Source: Oceanospirillaceae bacterium
GTDB taxonomy: Bacteria; Pseudomonadota; Gammaproteobacteria; Pseudomonadales; Balneatricaceae
Direction: 5' to 3'
Assembly (NCBI GenBank): GCA_003521845.1
Contig: DPHB01000005.1
Location: forward strand, 1-19,403
Length of the DNA: 19,403 nt
Shown: positions 1 to 7,484 of the stretch, in pieces
How the letters are laid out: the number at the start of each line of letters is the position of its first letter
How positions within the stretch are numbered: the stretch's first letter is position 1
The notes under the pieces: generated by a model
Database searches by the model: none
The model's input: the letters and a program-made list of their open reading frames with translations, nothing else
What the model was told of the DNA's origin: nothing
Program-made: the position numbers and the translations under genes

Positions 1-82
1 AAAGTGATACTGTAAGTGGTACCGTTTCTCCGTAAAACTCAACAATAAATCCTTTTAAAACAGGAATTTAAGGAAATTGAAG

Positions 83-159
83 TGGCGCGCCAGGAGGGAG
101 TCGAACCCCCGACCAACAGGATCGGAACCTGCTACTCTATCCAGCTGAGCTACAGGCGC
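83..159 (-). tRNA. tRNA-Arg (anticodon CCG)
   Basis: Read on the minus strand this 77-nt sequence folds as a full cloverleaf. It has a 7-bp acceptor stem starting GCGCCTG, a D arm GCTC/GAGT, an anticodon arm GCAGG-TTCCGAT-CCTGT, a five-base variable loop, a T arm GGGGG-TTCGACT-CCCTC, discriminator G73 and an encoded 3' CCA (83-85). The anticodon CCG lies at 123-125 and reads CGG arginine codons. One oddity is a U6-U67 mismatch in the acceptor stem, where the E. coli counterpart is fully paired as far as I recall. No intron or second tRNA is visible. Confidence 0.97.
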
Positions 160-172
160 GTGAAGAAGGCGT

Positions 173-201
173 ATGATACGGGGGTTAGGGGGTAGATTCA
201 A
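173..201 (-). promoter_or_regulatory. sigma-70 promoter of tRNA-Arg
   Basis: On the minus strand, a -35 box TTGAAT (196-201) and a -10 box TATCAT (173-178) are separated by exactly 17 bp. Transcription would start near 166, only a few bases before the mature tRNA 5' end at 159. The C-rich spacer is unusual. The match and placement make this the natural promoter of the tRNA gene. Confidence 0.75.
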
Positions 202-232
202 GCGAGGTTTGGAGCATTTTTAACATAATTCT

Positions 233-255
233 AGCCACCACTGATGGTGCTTTTT
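233..255 (+). terminator. orphan terminator-like hairpin
   Basis: The sequence forms a 7-bp stem (AGC-C-ACCA pairing with TGGTGCT, one bulged C, loop CTGA) followed directly by five T on the plus strand. No plus-strand gene lies upstream of it in this window. It could insulate the downstream cytochrome gene from antisense read-through across the tRNA, or it may be chance. Confidence 0.35.
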
Positions 256-351
256 GCGCGGATGCAATTAATTTATAAGGCTATTTCCTTACTTTTCATC
301 GGATATTAGACTAATTTCGGTGTTTCCAGCCCCATAAGCCTTTGCCAGCGA

Positions 352-380
352 TTCACGTTTGCTATAAATACAGCTATAAT
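352..380 (+). promoter_or_regulatory. sigma-70 promoter of cytochrome c5 gene
   Basis: A perfect -10 box TATAAT (375-380) lies 17 bp after a partial -35 box TTCACG (352-357, 4 of 6 matches). The start would be near 387, giving a leader of about 53 nt before the GTG start at 440. The upstream in-frame TTG at 392 would sit about five bases from this start, so it cannot be a normal initiation codon. Confidence 0.6.
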
Positions 381-439
381 GCCTGCTGTTTTTGACGCTG
401 CCTTGTGCAGACAAACTGAATTTTAGAGAGGCACTTTAC

Positions 440-880
440 GTGAAAGCATTTAAGCATGCAGCCATCACCGGCCTAACCGCTGGTTTTGTCGCCCTAAGTC
501 TAACCGCCATTACCGCCAACGCTGACCATAATAGTGATCACTCTATTATTGAGCGTATCAGTAAAGTTGGCAGCCTATGTGTAGAAGGCCAAGAATGTAA
601 AGCACCTGTTGCTGCGGCGGCTCCTGTTGCCAGTGGCCCTCGTAGTGGCGCTGACGTTTACAACACGGCTTGTGCTGCATGTCATGGCACTGGCGCTGCT
701 GGCGCACCTAAGATGGGTGACACCGCCGCTTGGAGCCCTCGTATTGCCAACGGTATCGACACCTTATTAGCTAACGCCATCAACGGCATCAACGGCATGC
801 CACCGCGTGGCTTGTGCATGGATTGTTCTGATGACGAGTTGAAAGAAGCTGTAGAGCATATGGTTAACGGTTCTAAGTAA
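440..880 (+). CDS. cytochrome c5 family protein, periplasmic
   Basis: Small class I c-type cytochrome, an electron carrier that probably works in the periplasm between the bc1 complex and terminal oxidases. Translation is taken from GTG 440, preceded by AGAGAGG (425-431) at good spacing; this places a signal peptide first (KAFKH, hydrophobic stretch about 7-24, cleavage after ANA, residue 28). The protein is then 146 aa. The heme motif CAACH is at residues 78-82 and the likely axial methionine is M120 in NGMPPRG. A second cysteine pair, C126 and C129 in GLCMDCSDDEL, is the conserved c5 disulfide. An extra pair, C47 and C53, lies in the N-terminal extension. The gene stands alone between its own promoter and a strong terminator. 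Family assignment is firm; the exact redox partner is not visible. Confidence 0.92.
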   Translation: MKAFKHAAITGLTAGFVALSLTAITANADHNSDHSIIERISKVGSLCVEGQECKAPVAAAAPVASGPRSGADVYNTACAACHGTGAAGAPKMGDTAAWSPRIANGIDTLLANAINGINGMPPRGLCMDCSDDELKEAVEHMVNGSK

Positions 881-909
881 GCATTTTTACTTTTCTCAAA
901 GCATTAAAA

Positions 910-946
910 AAGGGCTAGATGGTTGACTCATCTGGCCCTTTTTATT
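910..946. terminator. bidirectional rho-independent terminator
   Basis: A 12-bp stem (910-921 with 929-940, a single G-U pair) encloses a 7-nt loop. It is followed by TTTTAT on the plus strand and preceded by a run of six A, which is a T tract on the minus strand. It therefore ends both the cytochrome gene and the convergent minus-strand gene at 978-1349. Confidence 0.92.
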
Positions 947-977
947 TGTCCAATGCTTAGTAATGGTTGCGAACCTA

Positions 978-1349
978 CTAAAACTTCTTGCCACCGTCTT
1001 TGATGCGATTTTCGGGTTTATGGTCGGCCCGCTGGGCGTTGTAGGCCAGCTTTTCTTCCAAAGCACCAGCTACATCTAAATTAAAGCCACCGGCATAGTC
1101 GCAAATGCGAATGATGGCATCGGCTAGCTCTACTTCTTCCATGGGGCGGCTTGTTAGGTGGTCATCTAAAATACCTTTGCGCGCCCCTTCCATGGCTTCA
1201 GATACTTCTGAGTGTATTAGGCACAGCATCTCACCTTTATTGCGCTCTAGCTTTTCTCCGGTAATGGGGTCGTGCCACCAGCCACCTTTTAATGCCGCGC
1301 CGTGACAAGCTTCGATGAGTAAATTAAGGGCGTTCTGCATGTCGCTCAT
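978..1349 (-). CDS. MazG-like NTP pyrophosphohydrolase
   Basis: A 123-aa protein with the all-alpha NTP pyrophosphatase (MazG/dUTPase-like) signature: EVSEA at residues 48-52 supplies an ExxE pair, and VELAD at 73-77 supplies an ExxD pair. In this superfamily these acidic residues hold the magnesium ions that cleave nucleoside triphosphates to monophosphate and pyrophosphate, and a house-cleaning role is usual. A conserved-looking GGWWHDP segment at 22-28 precedes the core. It is the single-domain short form, about half the size of MazG proper. Start ATG 1349 has AGGA about 7 bases upstream. It follows the Rep gene on the same strand after an 81-bp gap and may be cotranscribed with it. The substrate cannot be told from sequence. 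Confidence 0.8.
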   Translation of the reverse strand: MSDMQNALNLLIEACHGAALKGGWWHDPITGEKLERNKGEMLCLIHSEVSEAMEGARKGILDDHLTSRPMEEVELADAIIRICDYAGGFNLDVAGALEEKLAYNAQRADHKPENRIKDGGKKF

Positions 1350-1430
1350 GGCTTTTCCTGTACCTAGGTTGAGTCTATTTAGCTTGCTATTCTAGCCACA
1401 AAGGCACCCTTTGATAAATAGCTAGCAGGC

Positions 1431-3449
1431 TTAAAAGTCATCAAACAAGCCTTTTAGCCCCGCTAAGGTAGCTTGGCCTTGGGCCACATTCTTTTTCGGG
1501 TCGTCATCACCACGGCCTTCCCATTCTAAATCCGATTCTGGCAGTTCATCTAGGAAACGGCTAGGCGTAGTCTCCATAACTTCGCCAAATTGTTTACGCT
1601 TGCGCGCCATGGTCATGGTGAGGGTTTCGCGGGCACGGGTGATACCTACGTAGCATAGGCGGCGCTCTTCTTCCACGTTGCCCTCATCTACGGCATTGCG
1701 GTGCGGCATCAGGTCTTCTTCCATGCCCATCATAAACACATGGGGGTATTCCAAGCCTTTGGCTGCATGCAGGGTCATCAACTGCACACGGTCACTGTCA
1801 TCCTCTTCTTCTTGGCGTTCAAGAATATCCATCAATACCAAGCGCGCTACGGCATCACCCATATCGGCGTCTTCATTCTTTTCAATGGCTTTTTCTAAAG
1901 AGGTTTTAAGGGAATCCACCAGCACTTCAACGTTGTTCATGCGTTTTTCCGCCATCGGTGGGCCACTGCTGGTTTGTAACAACCAACTTTGGTATTCCAT
2001 GTCACGAATCATTTGCTGCACGGCGGCAATCGGGTCTTCGCGCTCGGCCTTGTCGGCTAAATGATCTACCCAGGTACCAAATTCCTTTACGTTGGCGAGG
2101 GTCGCGCCAGACATCACCTGCTCTAAACCTATCTCTTGGCAAGCCGATATCAGGCTGACGCCACGCATACTGGCATAGTTGATAAGCTTCTCTAAGGTGG
2201 CGGCACCAATACCGCGGCTAGGGGTGTTCACAATACGCAAGAACGCGTTGTCATCAGCCGGGTTCAATAGCAGTTTTAAGTAGGACATGATGTCCTTCAC
2301 TTCGGTACGCCCAAAGAAAGACTGACCGCCGTTGATCTTGTAAGGCACCTTGTAGGTTTGTAGCTTCAGTTCAATCAAACGCGACTGAAAGTTGCCGCGG
2401 TACAAGATGGCAAAGTCCTTAAACGTAGCTTGGTTTTGCAATTGAAACTGCAAAATCTCCGTGGCGATGCGCTCGGCCTCGGCATCTTCATTGCGGCAAC
2501 TAATCACACGGATGGGTTCGCCATAACCCTTGTCACTCCACAAAGCCTTATCAAAGTCGTGTGGATTGTGAGCAATGAGTTCGTTGGCGACTTTTAGAAT
2601 ACGCCCAGTGGAGCGGTAGTTCTGCTCCAACTTCACAACTTTTAAACTAGGGTAATCGGCTTGCAGTATGGCCAGATTTTCTGGCCTAGCGCCACGCCAC
2701 GCATAGATAGACTGGTCATCATCACCTACCACGGTAAAGTTAGCTCGAAAGCCAACCAACTGACGCACCAGCAAATATTGCGAGCTGTTGGTATCTTGAT
2801 ACTCATCTACCAATACATAACGCACACGGTTTTGCCATTTATCCAAGATATCTGGGTGCTCGGCAAACAAGCGCACTGGCTGCAGGATCAAATCATCAAA
2901 ATCCACGCCGTTATATAGCTTCAGAGTCTTTTGATAGCCTTCATAAACCCGTGCTGCCAACACCTGCTCTGGGCCATCGGCACCGGCTAAAGCTTGGCTT
3001 GGCGTCACCAGATCATTTTTCCAGTTGGAAATCATATACTGGATAGGTTCGCAAGCGTCTTCTGCGGCTTCAAAGTCCTTGTGAGTTAGGTCTTTAAGCA
3101 GTGCCAATACATCTTGCGAATCAAATATAGAGAAGCCTGGACGGTAACCCAAGGCAGCATATTCTTTGCGAATAATGTTCAAACCTAGGTTGTGAAAGGT
3201 CGATACCGTGAGGCCTCGCCCTGCTTTGCCTTGCACCAGCTGGCCAACACGTTCTTTCATCTCACGCGCGGCCTTGTTGGTAAAAGTTAGGGCCAAAATC
3301 TGATGGCCTTTTAAGCCGCACTCATCAATTAGATAAGCGATTTTTTGGGTAATAACGCTAGTCTTGCCTGAACCTGCCCCTGCCAATACCAATACCGCGC
3401 CACTGGTGGCTTGCATGGCTTCTTGCTGACGGGGGTTTAATCGGCTCAC
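1431..3449 (-). CDS. rep: ATP-dependent DNA helicase Rep
   Basis: Superfamily 1A 3'-5' helicase of 672 aa, essentially the length of E. coli Rep (673). Rep travels with the replisome and clears protein roadblocks, aided by PriC and DnaB contacts in the known system. Motifs in order: Walker A GAGSGKT (24-30), motif Ia TFTNKAAREM (55-64), motif II VDEYQD (214-219), motif III GDDDQSIYAWRGA (242-254), motif IV QNYRS (276-280), motif V LMTLHAAKGLEYPHVF (557-572), motif VI ERRLCYVGITRAR (595-607). The N-terminal MSRLNPRQQEA and overall length favour Rep over UvrD, which is longer. The start is GTG at 3447-3449, with AAGAGAC as a modest ribosome-binding site. All catalytic motifs are intact. Confidence 0.95.
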   Translation of the reverse strand: MSRLNPRQQEAMQATSGAVLVLAGAGSGKTSVITQKIAYLIDECGLKGHQILALTFTNKAAREMKERVGQLVQGKAGRGLTVSTFHNLGLNIIRKEYAALGYRPGFSIFDSQDVLALLKDLTHKDFEAAEDACEPIQYMISNWKNDLVTPSQALAGADGPEQVLAARVYEGYQKTLKLYNGVDFDDLILQPVRLFAEHPDILDKWQNRVRYVLVDEYQDTNSSQYLLVRQLVGFRANFTVVGDDDQSIYAWRGARPENLAILQADYPSLKVVKLEQNYRSTGRILKVANELIAHNPHDFDKALWSDKGYGEPIRVISCRNEDAEAERIATEILQFQLQNQATFKDFAILYRGNFQSRLIELKLQTYKVPYKINGGQSFFGRTEVKDIMSYLKLLLNPADDNAFLRIVNTPSRGIGAATLEKLINYASMRGVSLISACQEIGLEQVMSGATLANVKEFGTWVDHLADKAEREDPIAAVQQMIRDMEYQSWLLQTSSGPPMAEKRMNNVEVLVDSLKTSLEKAIEKNEDADMGDAVARLVLMDILERQEEEDDSDRVQLMTLHAAKGLEYPHVFMMGMEEDLMPHRNAVDEGNVEEERRLCYVGITRARETLTMTMARKRKQFGEVMETTPSRFLDELPESDLEWEGRGDDDPKKNVAQGQATLAGLKGLFDDF

Positions 3450-3484
3450 AGGCGTCTCTTTGCTGATACGAAATTAGGGCGCAG

Positions 3485-3490
3485 ATTATA
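3485..3490 (-). promoter_or_regulatory. -10 element for rep
   Basis: A perfect TATAAT on the minus strand lies 35 bp before the rep start codon. No good -35 hexamer is seen at 16-18 bp, so this is a partial promoter call. The 174-bp gap between rep and comM (3450-3623) holds nothing else I can name and no clear comM terminator. Confidence 0.45.
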
Positions 3491-3623
3491 AAAGATTCGC
3501 CGCCTGCATGCATGCCTTAATTTAAGCTACCCCCTGTGCCAAGATAGTTGACACCCTATCAAACCCACCCCCTTGAGAACTGGTACTAAAACCATGGCCA
3601 ACAATGCCGGCATAGCATAGGTT

Positions 3624-5129
3624 TTAACAAGTGCTTAGCAAGCTCAATTGCCGATAGCTCAAGGCTTCTAACAAGGCCCCTCGGCCAATGTGCTCTTTTG
3701 CATCCAGGTCCGCAATGGTACGCGCTACTCTTAGCACCTTATGCATGGCACGTGGCGACATAACGAAGCGCTTGGCTGCATCCAGCAACAAGGTTTGCTC
3801 GGCGTCTTGTAGACCTGTCACTTGTTGCAGTCGGTCACTGTTTAGATCGCCATTAAAACAGCCTTGGCGTTGCCATTGTATAGTCTGAGCGGCGGCTACC
3901 AGTCCTTGAGCCGTGTCACTGTCCATACCCGCCACGGGGCGTAATATACTTTTGCTATCGGGGCGCTGTACGGCCAGCTGTAAATCAATGCGATCCAACA
4001 AGGGGCCTGATAAACGCTGCTGGTAGCTAGCTACTTTGGTGGGGCTACAGCGGCAATCTACTTCGGCATCGCCATAATAGCCGCAAGGGCAAGGGTTGGT
4101 GGCAGCGATTAGCAAGAACTTGGCAGGTAGATGCAGCTGCTGCTGTGCCCGCACTACCTGCACCCAGCCACTTTCGAGGGGTTGGCGTAGGCTATCCAAC
4201 ACATGCCGGGGAAACTCGGCCAGTTCATCCAAAAATAATACACCACGGTGGGCACGGCTTATTTCACCAGCTCTAGGCATGCGCCCACCGCCCACCAAAG
4301 CCGCCGCCGAGGAGGTGTGGTGGGGGGCTCGCCAAGGTACTTGGCGCCATTGCTGAGCATCAAATTCACCCAGGCTCGAACGTATAGCACCCACTTCCAT
4401 GGCATGCTCTTCGGACAACTCGGGTAAGAGTGCATGTAAGCGTTTGGCCAACATGGTTTTGCCCGTGCCGGGTGGGCCGGCTAACAAGGCGGCATGAAAA
4501 CCTGCCGCTGCAATGACCAGCCCACGTTTGGCTTGTTCTTGACCTTGCACGTCTTTTAAATCCAAAGTCGAGCTGCTTGCTGTCGCTATCTGATTAGCTT
4601 GATGCCAGTGTATTTTTTCTGGATAAAACAGCCATTGGCATAACTCATTGAGGTTGCTCGGTGCCATCACCCAAGCATCCGTAGGCATAGCAGCTTCGTC
4701 GGCATTGGGCAGGGAGATAACCAGCTTACGGTCGGCTGCTTGGCAGGCCACCGCAGCGCTGAGTATGCCCGGGCAAGGCTTTAACTCAGAACTAAGGGCC
4801 AGCTCAGCCAGAAATTCCAACCGCGCAACGCTATCATCCGGTACCTGCTGCGATGCTACCAAGATACCCATAGCTATGGCCAAGTCAAAGCGGCCGCCTT
4901 CTTTTGGCAAATCCGCGGGGGCAAGATTAATGGTGATACGCTGCATGGGGAAATCAAAACCAGCATTGATAATGTCGCTGCGTACGCGATCTTTACTTTC
5001 ACGTACGGCTGTTTCGGCCAAACCTACGATATGAATGGCTGGCAAACCACTGCTTAAATGCACTTCAACCCGCACCAAGGGTGCGTCTATGCCCACATAG
5101 GCACGGGTATGGATTATGGCTAATGACAT
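3624..5129 (-). CDS. comM: ComM/YifB family AAA+ ATPase (Mg-chelatase-like)
   Basis: AAA+ protein of the YifB/ComM family, known in Vibrio and other competent bacteria as a hexameric helicase that promotes branch migration when incoming DNA is integrated, and present in many bacteria with no proven competence. I chose ATG 5129 (501 aa): AAGGA sits 8 bases upstream, and the resulting MSLAIIHTRA matches the E. coli start MSLSIVHTRA; the ATG at 5138 overlaps that ribosome-binding site. Numbered from 5129: N-terminal Lon-like fold, residues about 1-180; Walker A GPPGTGKT 218-225; Walker B VLFLDE 297-302; a cysteine cluster CPC at 347-349 and CRC at 359-361 within NPCPCGYYGD...DCRC; C-terminal lid domain. 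Divergent from the response regulator gene. Confidence 0.93.
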   Translation of the reverse strand: MSLAIIHTRAYVGIDAPLVRVEVHLSSGLPAIHIVGLAETAVRESKDRVRSDIINAGFDFPMQRITINLAPADLPKEGGRFDLAIAMGILVASQQVPDDSVARLEFLAELALSSELKPCPGILSAAVACQAADRKLVISLPNADEAAMPTDAWVMAPSNLNELCQWLFYPEKIHWHQANQIATASSSTLDLKDVQGQEQAKRGLVIAAAGFHAALLAGPPGTGKTMLAKRLHALLPELSEEHAMEVGAIRSSLGEFDAQQWRQVPWRAPHHTSSAAALVGGGRMPRAGEISRAHRGVLFLDELAEFPRHVLDSLRQPLESGWVQVVRAQQQLHLPAKFLLIAATNPCPCGYYGDAEVDCRCSPTKVASYQQRLSGPLLDRIDLQLAVQRPDSKSILRPVAGMDSDTAQGLVAAAQTIQWQRQGCFNGDLNSDRLQQVTGLQDAEQTLLLDAAKRFVMSPRAMHKVLRVARTIADLDAKEHIGRGALLEALSYRQLSLLSTC

Positions 5130-5253
5130 ATTATTCATCCTTGATTATTGCGTCACTAACTAGCAGTATAGTTAACTTAATGGCACTTGAGTGGCTTTTT
5201 GCCTATTCAGTGGCCAATTTTAAGCACACCGAAACCTATAAAAACAGCAACCC

Positions 5254-5934
5254 ATGGCGCAGAAAAAACCCCTAGCACTGATTGATGACGACGCTGATAT
5301 TCGCCAACTCCTTAGCCAATATATGGCCCAACAAGGCTATGAAGTGGCCTCTTTTGCCGATGGGGAAAGCTTTCTAGAAACAGACTTCAATGATTATGCG
5401 TTAGCTATTCTGGACATTGGCTTGCCTGGTATTGATGGCCTTAGCGTGTGTCGACAGCTCCGTCAAAGCAGCAACCTCCCGGTGATCATGCTAACGGCGG
5501 CCAGTGATGATCTGGACCGCATACTAGGCTTAGAGTTGGGTGCCGATGATTACATGGGCAAGCCCTTTAATCCACGTGAGCTGCTAGCCCGCATAAAAGC
5601 ACTCTTACGCCGTGTGGAAAGTCAGCCAGCCATAGGCAGTAATGTTGGCCAGCTAGCCATTAATAATCAGCTAAGAACGGTGATGTTCAGTGACAAGACC
5701 TTGTCACTCACTGGTGCCGAATTTGACCTGCTAGCATTGTTAGCACAGCACCAAGGTCAGGTGGTGAGCAAGGATGATATCAGTCGGGCACTGCATGGAC
5801 GGGCTAACTCGCCGTTTGATCGCTCAATTGATACCGCGGTCAGCCGCTTACGCAGCAAGTTAGGCGAGCATTATCCAGACGCTATTCAAAATGTCCGCGC
5901 CAAGGGCTATGTGCTGGTTATCCCGTGTCGTTAG
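5254..5934 (+). CDS. gltR: OmpR-family response regulator, GltR-like
   Basis: A 226-aa two-component response regulator. The receiver domain (about 6-120) has the acidic pocket DDD (11-13), phospho-acceptor D54 in LDIGLPG, T81 and K103 in GKP. The winged-helix DNA-binding domain (about 128-223) has LTGAEFDLL (152-160), the recognition helix region DRSIDTAVSRLR (189-200) and the wing RAKGYVL (215-221). The stop overlaps the kinase gene by 10 bases, so the two are translationally coupled, and a sugar ABC importer follows. That order is the GltR-GtrS arrangement in Pseudomonas, which controls glucose uptake and catabolism; the name is inference from context plus family. ATG 5254 has no recognisable Shine-Dalgarno sequence, so initiation may be weak. 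Confidence 0.8.
   Translation: MAQKKPLALIDDDADIRQLLSQYMAQQGYEVASFADGESFLETDFNDYALAILDIGLPGIDGLSVCRQLRQSSNLPVIMLTAASDDLDRILGLELGADDYMGKPFNPRELLARIKALLRRVESQPAIGSNVGQLAINNQLRTVMFSDKTLSLTGAEFDLLALLAQHQGQVVSKDDISRALHGRANSPFDRSIDTAVSRLRSKLGEHYPDAIQNVRAKGYVLVIPCR
5689..5708. repeat. perfect 8-bp inverted repeat inside gltR-like gene
   Basis: AGTGACAA and TTGTCACT flank the four bases GACC, lying in codons for the SDKTLSL segment between receiver and DNA-binding domains. The core TTGTCAC also occurs in the tandem repeat at 7367-7386. It may be a coding coincidence. Confidence 0.4.
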
Positions 5935-7373
5935 CCACGCGCTTACGCGATCTGCTATTACCCAATAGTATTTTTGCACGTATGAGCTTGGTGTTGTTAG
6001 TCGGCATCTTTGTCGCCCAATCTCTGGGCACCTGGTTATGGATCGAGCAACTCAAAGATAGTGAGCGCAAGCGCCTCATTGAAGTTTCCCAGAATATGGG
6101 TTCACGCATTGGCCAAACCATTCAGTTTTTTACCAAGTTGCCCAAACAATACCAGCACATTGTACTGGACCAACTACGCGACATGGGTGGTACACGTTTT
6201 TTTGTTTCCGTGAACCCTGCTCATATTGCGCTGCCGAATATAAACCAGAACGAGTTTTCTGTCTTGGTGCGGGACCAACTGCAAGCCAGCATTAGTGCGC
6301 AAATTGGCAGCAGGGCTAACGTGGACATTCAGTTCGTGCGCTTTAATGATTTAAAAATTCTTTCTGGTAACAATCGCATGGTGGACTTACCACCCAAGTG
6401 GAAACGTTTTGCCTTGTTTGAACCTAGCGACCAAAGCCCCATTGTGGTGGTGCAGTTATCTGTTAACGAAAGCTGGATGTATCTGGCTACACCAGTACCT
6501 TCAGGTAAGGTGCTGGTTGGTGTCAACTGGCTCACTACGGAGCGCCTGATCAGCATCGCTTTGGTATCCCTGACAGTATTAATACTCACGCTGTTTTTGG
6601 TACGCTGGGTAGTGCGGCCGTTACGCCTCCTAGCACGCCAAGCTCAATATATTGGCCGTGGTCGTAAACCCCAACAATTAGAAGAACAAGGCACCCGGGA
6701 AATGATTGCCACGGTGCGTGCGTTCAACTCCATGAGTAAACGTATACAGAAGTTTATCAACGATCGTGAGCGGTTGTTTGCGGCCATTTCTCACGACTTA
6801 AAAACCCCACTCACCAGGGCCCGTTTACGCGCTGAAATGCTGGAAGACGAAACCACCAAGGCGGCCTTGATTGGCGACCTAGAAAACCTTGACGCTATGG
6901 TTAAGGGCAGCTTACAGCTAGTGAAAGAAGGCATTGTGCATGAAAACCCACTGCAGGTGAATATCAGCAAAATGCTATTTGAGCTGGCCGAAAAACAAAA
7001 GATATATGGCTTGCCTGTTAACATTGACCTAGAGCCTAATTTGCAATTGGAAGGCCGCCCCATGGCACTAGAAAGGCTGTTTACTAATTTAATCGACAAT
7101 GCCTTGGAGTATGGCCGCGCCGCCTTTATCCACGCTTGGCAAGACCAGCATCATTTGTACGTGGATATTAGCGACCCAGGCCCCGGGTTATCTGACCAGG
7201 ATAAAGAACGTGTTTTTGAGCCTTATTTTCGCATTGACCAAAAACCCAGCACCGAACATTCGGGGCTGGGGCTGTCTATTGCCCGCAGCATTGCCAATTT
7301 CCATGGTGGCGAGCTAACGCTAAAAAACCGGCCCTCTGGCGGGCTAGTCGTCGCACTTCATTTCCCTTTGTAA
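5925..7373 (+). CDS. gtrS: membrane sensor histidine kinase, GtrS-like
   Basis: A 482-aa inner-membrane histidine kinase. TM1 is about residues 19-40 and TM2 about 207-229, framing a roughly 165-residue periplasmic sensor. HAMP follows (about 228-280), then HisKA with FAAISHDLKTPLTR and phospho-accepting H290, then HATPase_c with the N box NLIDNA (388-393), G1 DPGPG (417-421) and G2 GLGLSIA (447-453). All catalytic motifs are present. The start is GTG 5925, inside the response-regulator gene; the next in-frame ATG (5982) would cut into TM1. In pseudomonads GtrS reads periplasmic 2-ketogluconate or glucose metabolites; here the ligand is not provable, but the adjacent sugar importer supports a sugar signal. 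Confidence 0.82.
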   Translation: MSLATRLRDLLLPNSIFARMSLVLLVGIFVAQSLGTWLWIEQLKDSERKRLIEVSQNMGSRIGQTIQFFTKLPKQYQHIVLDQLRDMGGTRFFVSVNPAHIALPNINQNEFSVLVRDQLQASISAQIGSRANVDIQFVRFNDLKILSGNNRMVDLPPKWKRFALFEPSDQSPIVVVQLSVNESWMYLATPVPSGKVLVGVNWLTTERLISIALVSLTVLILTLFLVRWVVRPLRLLARQAQYIGRGRKPQQLEEQGTREMIATVRAFNSMSKRIQKFINDRERLFAAISHDLKTPLTRARLRAEMLEDETTKAALIGDLENLDAMVKGSLQLVKEGIVHENPLQVNISKMLFELAEKQKIYGLPVNIDLEPNLQLEGRPMALERLFTNLIDNALEYGRAAFIHAWQDQHHLYVDISDPGPGLSDQDKERVFEPYFRIDQKPSTEHSGLGLSIARSIANFHGGELTLKNRPSGGLVVALHFPL

Positions 7374-7386
7374 CACTTTGTCACAC
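7367..7386 (+). promoter_or_regulatory. tandem 10-bp direct repeat, candidate response-regulator operator
   Basis: TTTGTAACAC is followed immediately by TTTGTCACAC, a 9/10 identical tandem repeat with a period of one helical turn. Two direct half-sites at 10-11 bp spacing are what OmpR-family regulators bind as head-to-tail dimers. It straddles the kinase stop codon and lies about 100 bp before the binding-protein gene. A possible -10 TACACT is at 7416-7421, and a small hairpin GCCAC-GTT-GTGGC is at 7390-7402. The link to the adjacent regulator is inference. Confidence 0.5.
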
Positions 7387-7484
7387 TCAGCCACGTTGTG
7401 GCGCAGTTAACCCCCTACACTGCCAATACCGAATAACTAATACAGCAAAAGTTCGGCATATTAATAACAACGAGGACTTTCTCC

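Noticed and set aside
1..82. Possible tRNA terminator or attachment site left of the tRNA 3' end
   Set aside because: Only a 4-bp imperfect stem is available, and there is no integrase gene or direct repeat of the tRNA 3' end in the window.
392..439. Longer N-terminus for the cytochrome from TTG 392
   Set aside because: It lies about five bases from the predicted transcription start, lacks a ribosome-binding site and would put 16 residues before the signal peptide; GTG 440 fits both.
4648..5034. Long opposite-strand frames within comM, rep, nusB, ribH and ribBA
   Set aside because: They are shadows of strong coding genes, with low-complexity Arg/Ser-rich translations, no ribosome-binding sites and no family resemblance.
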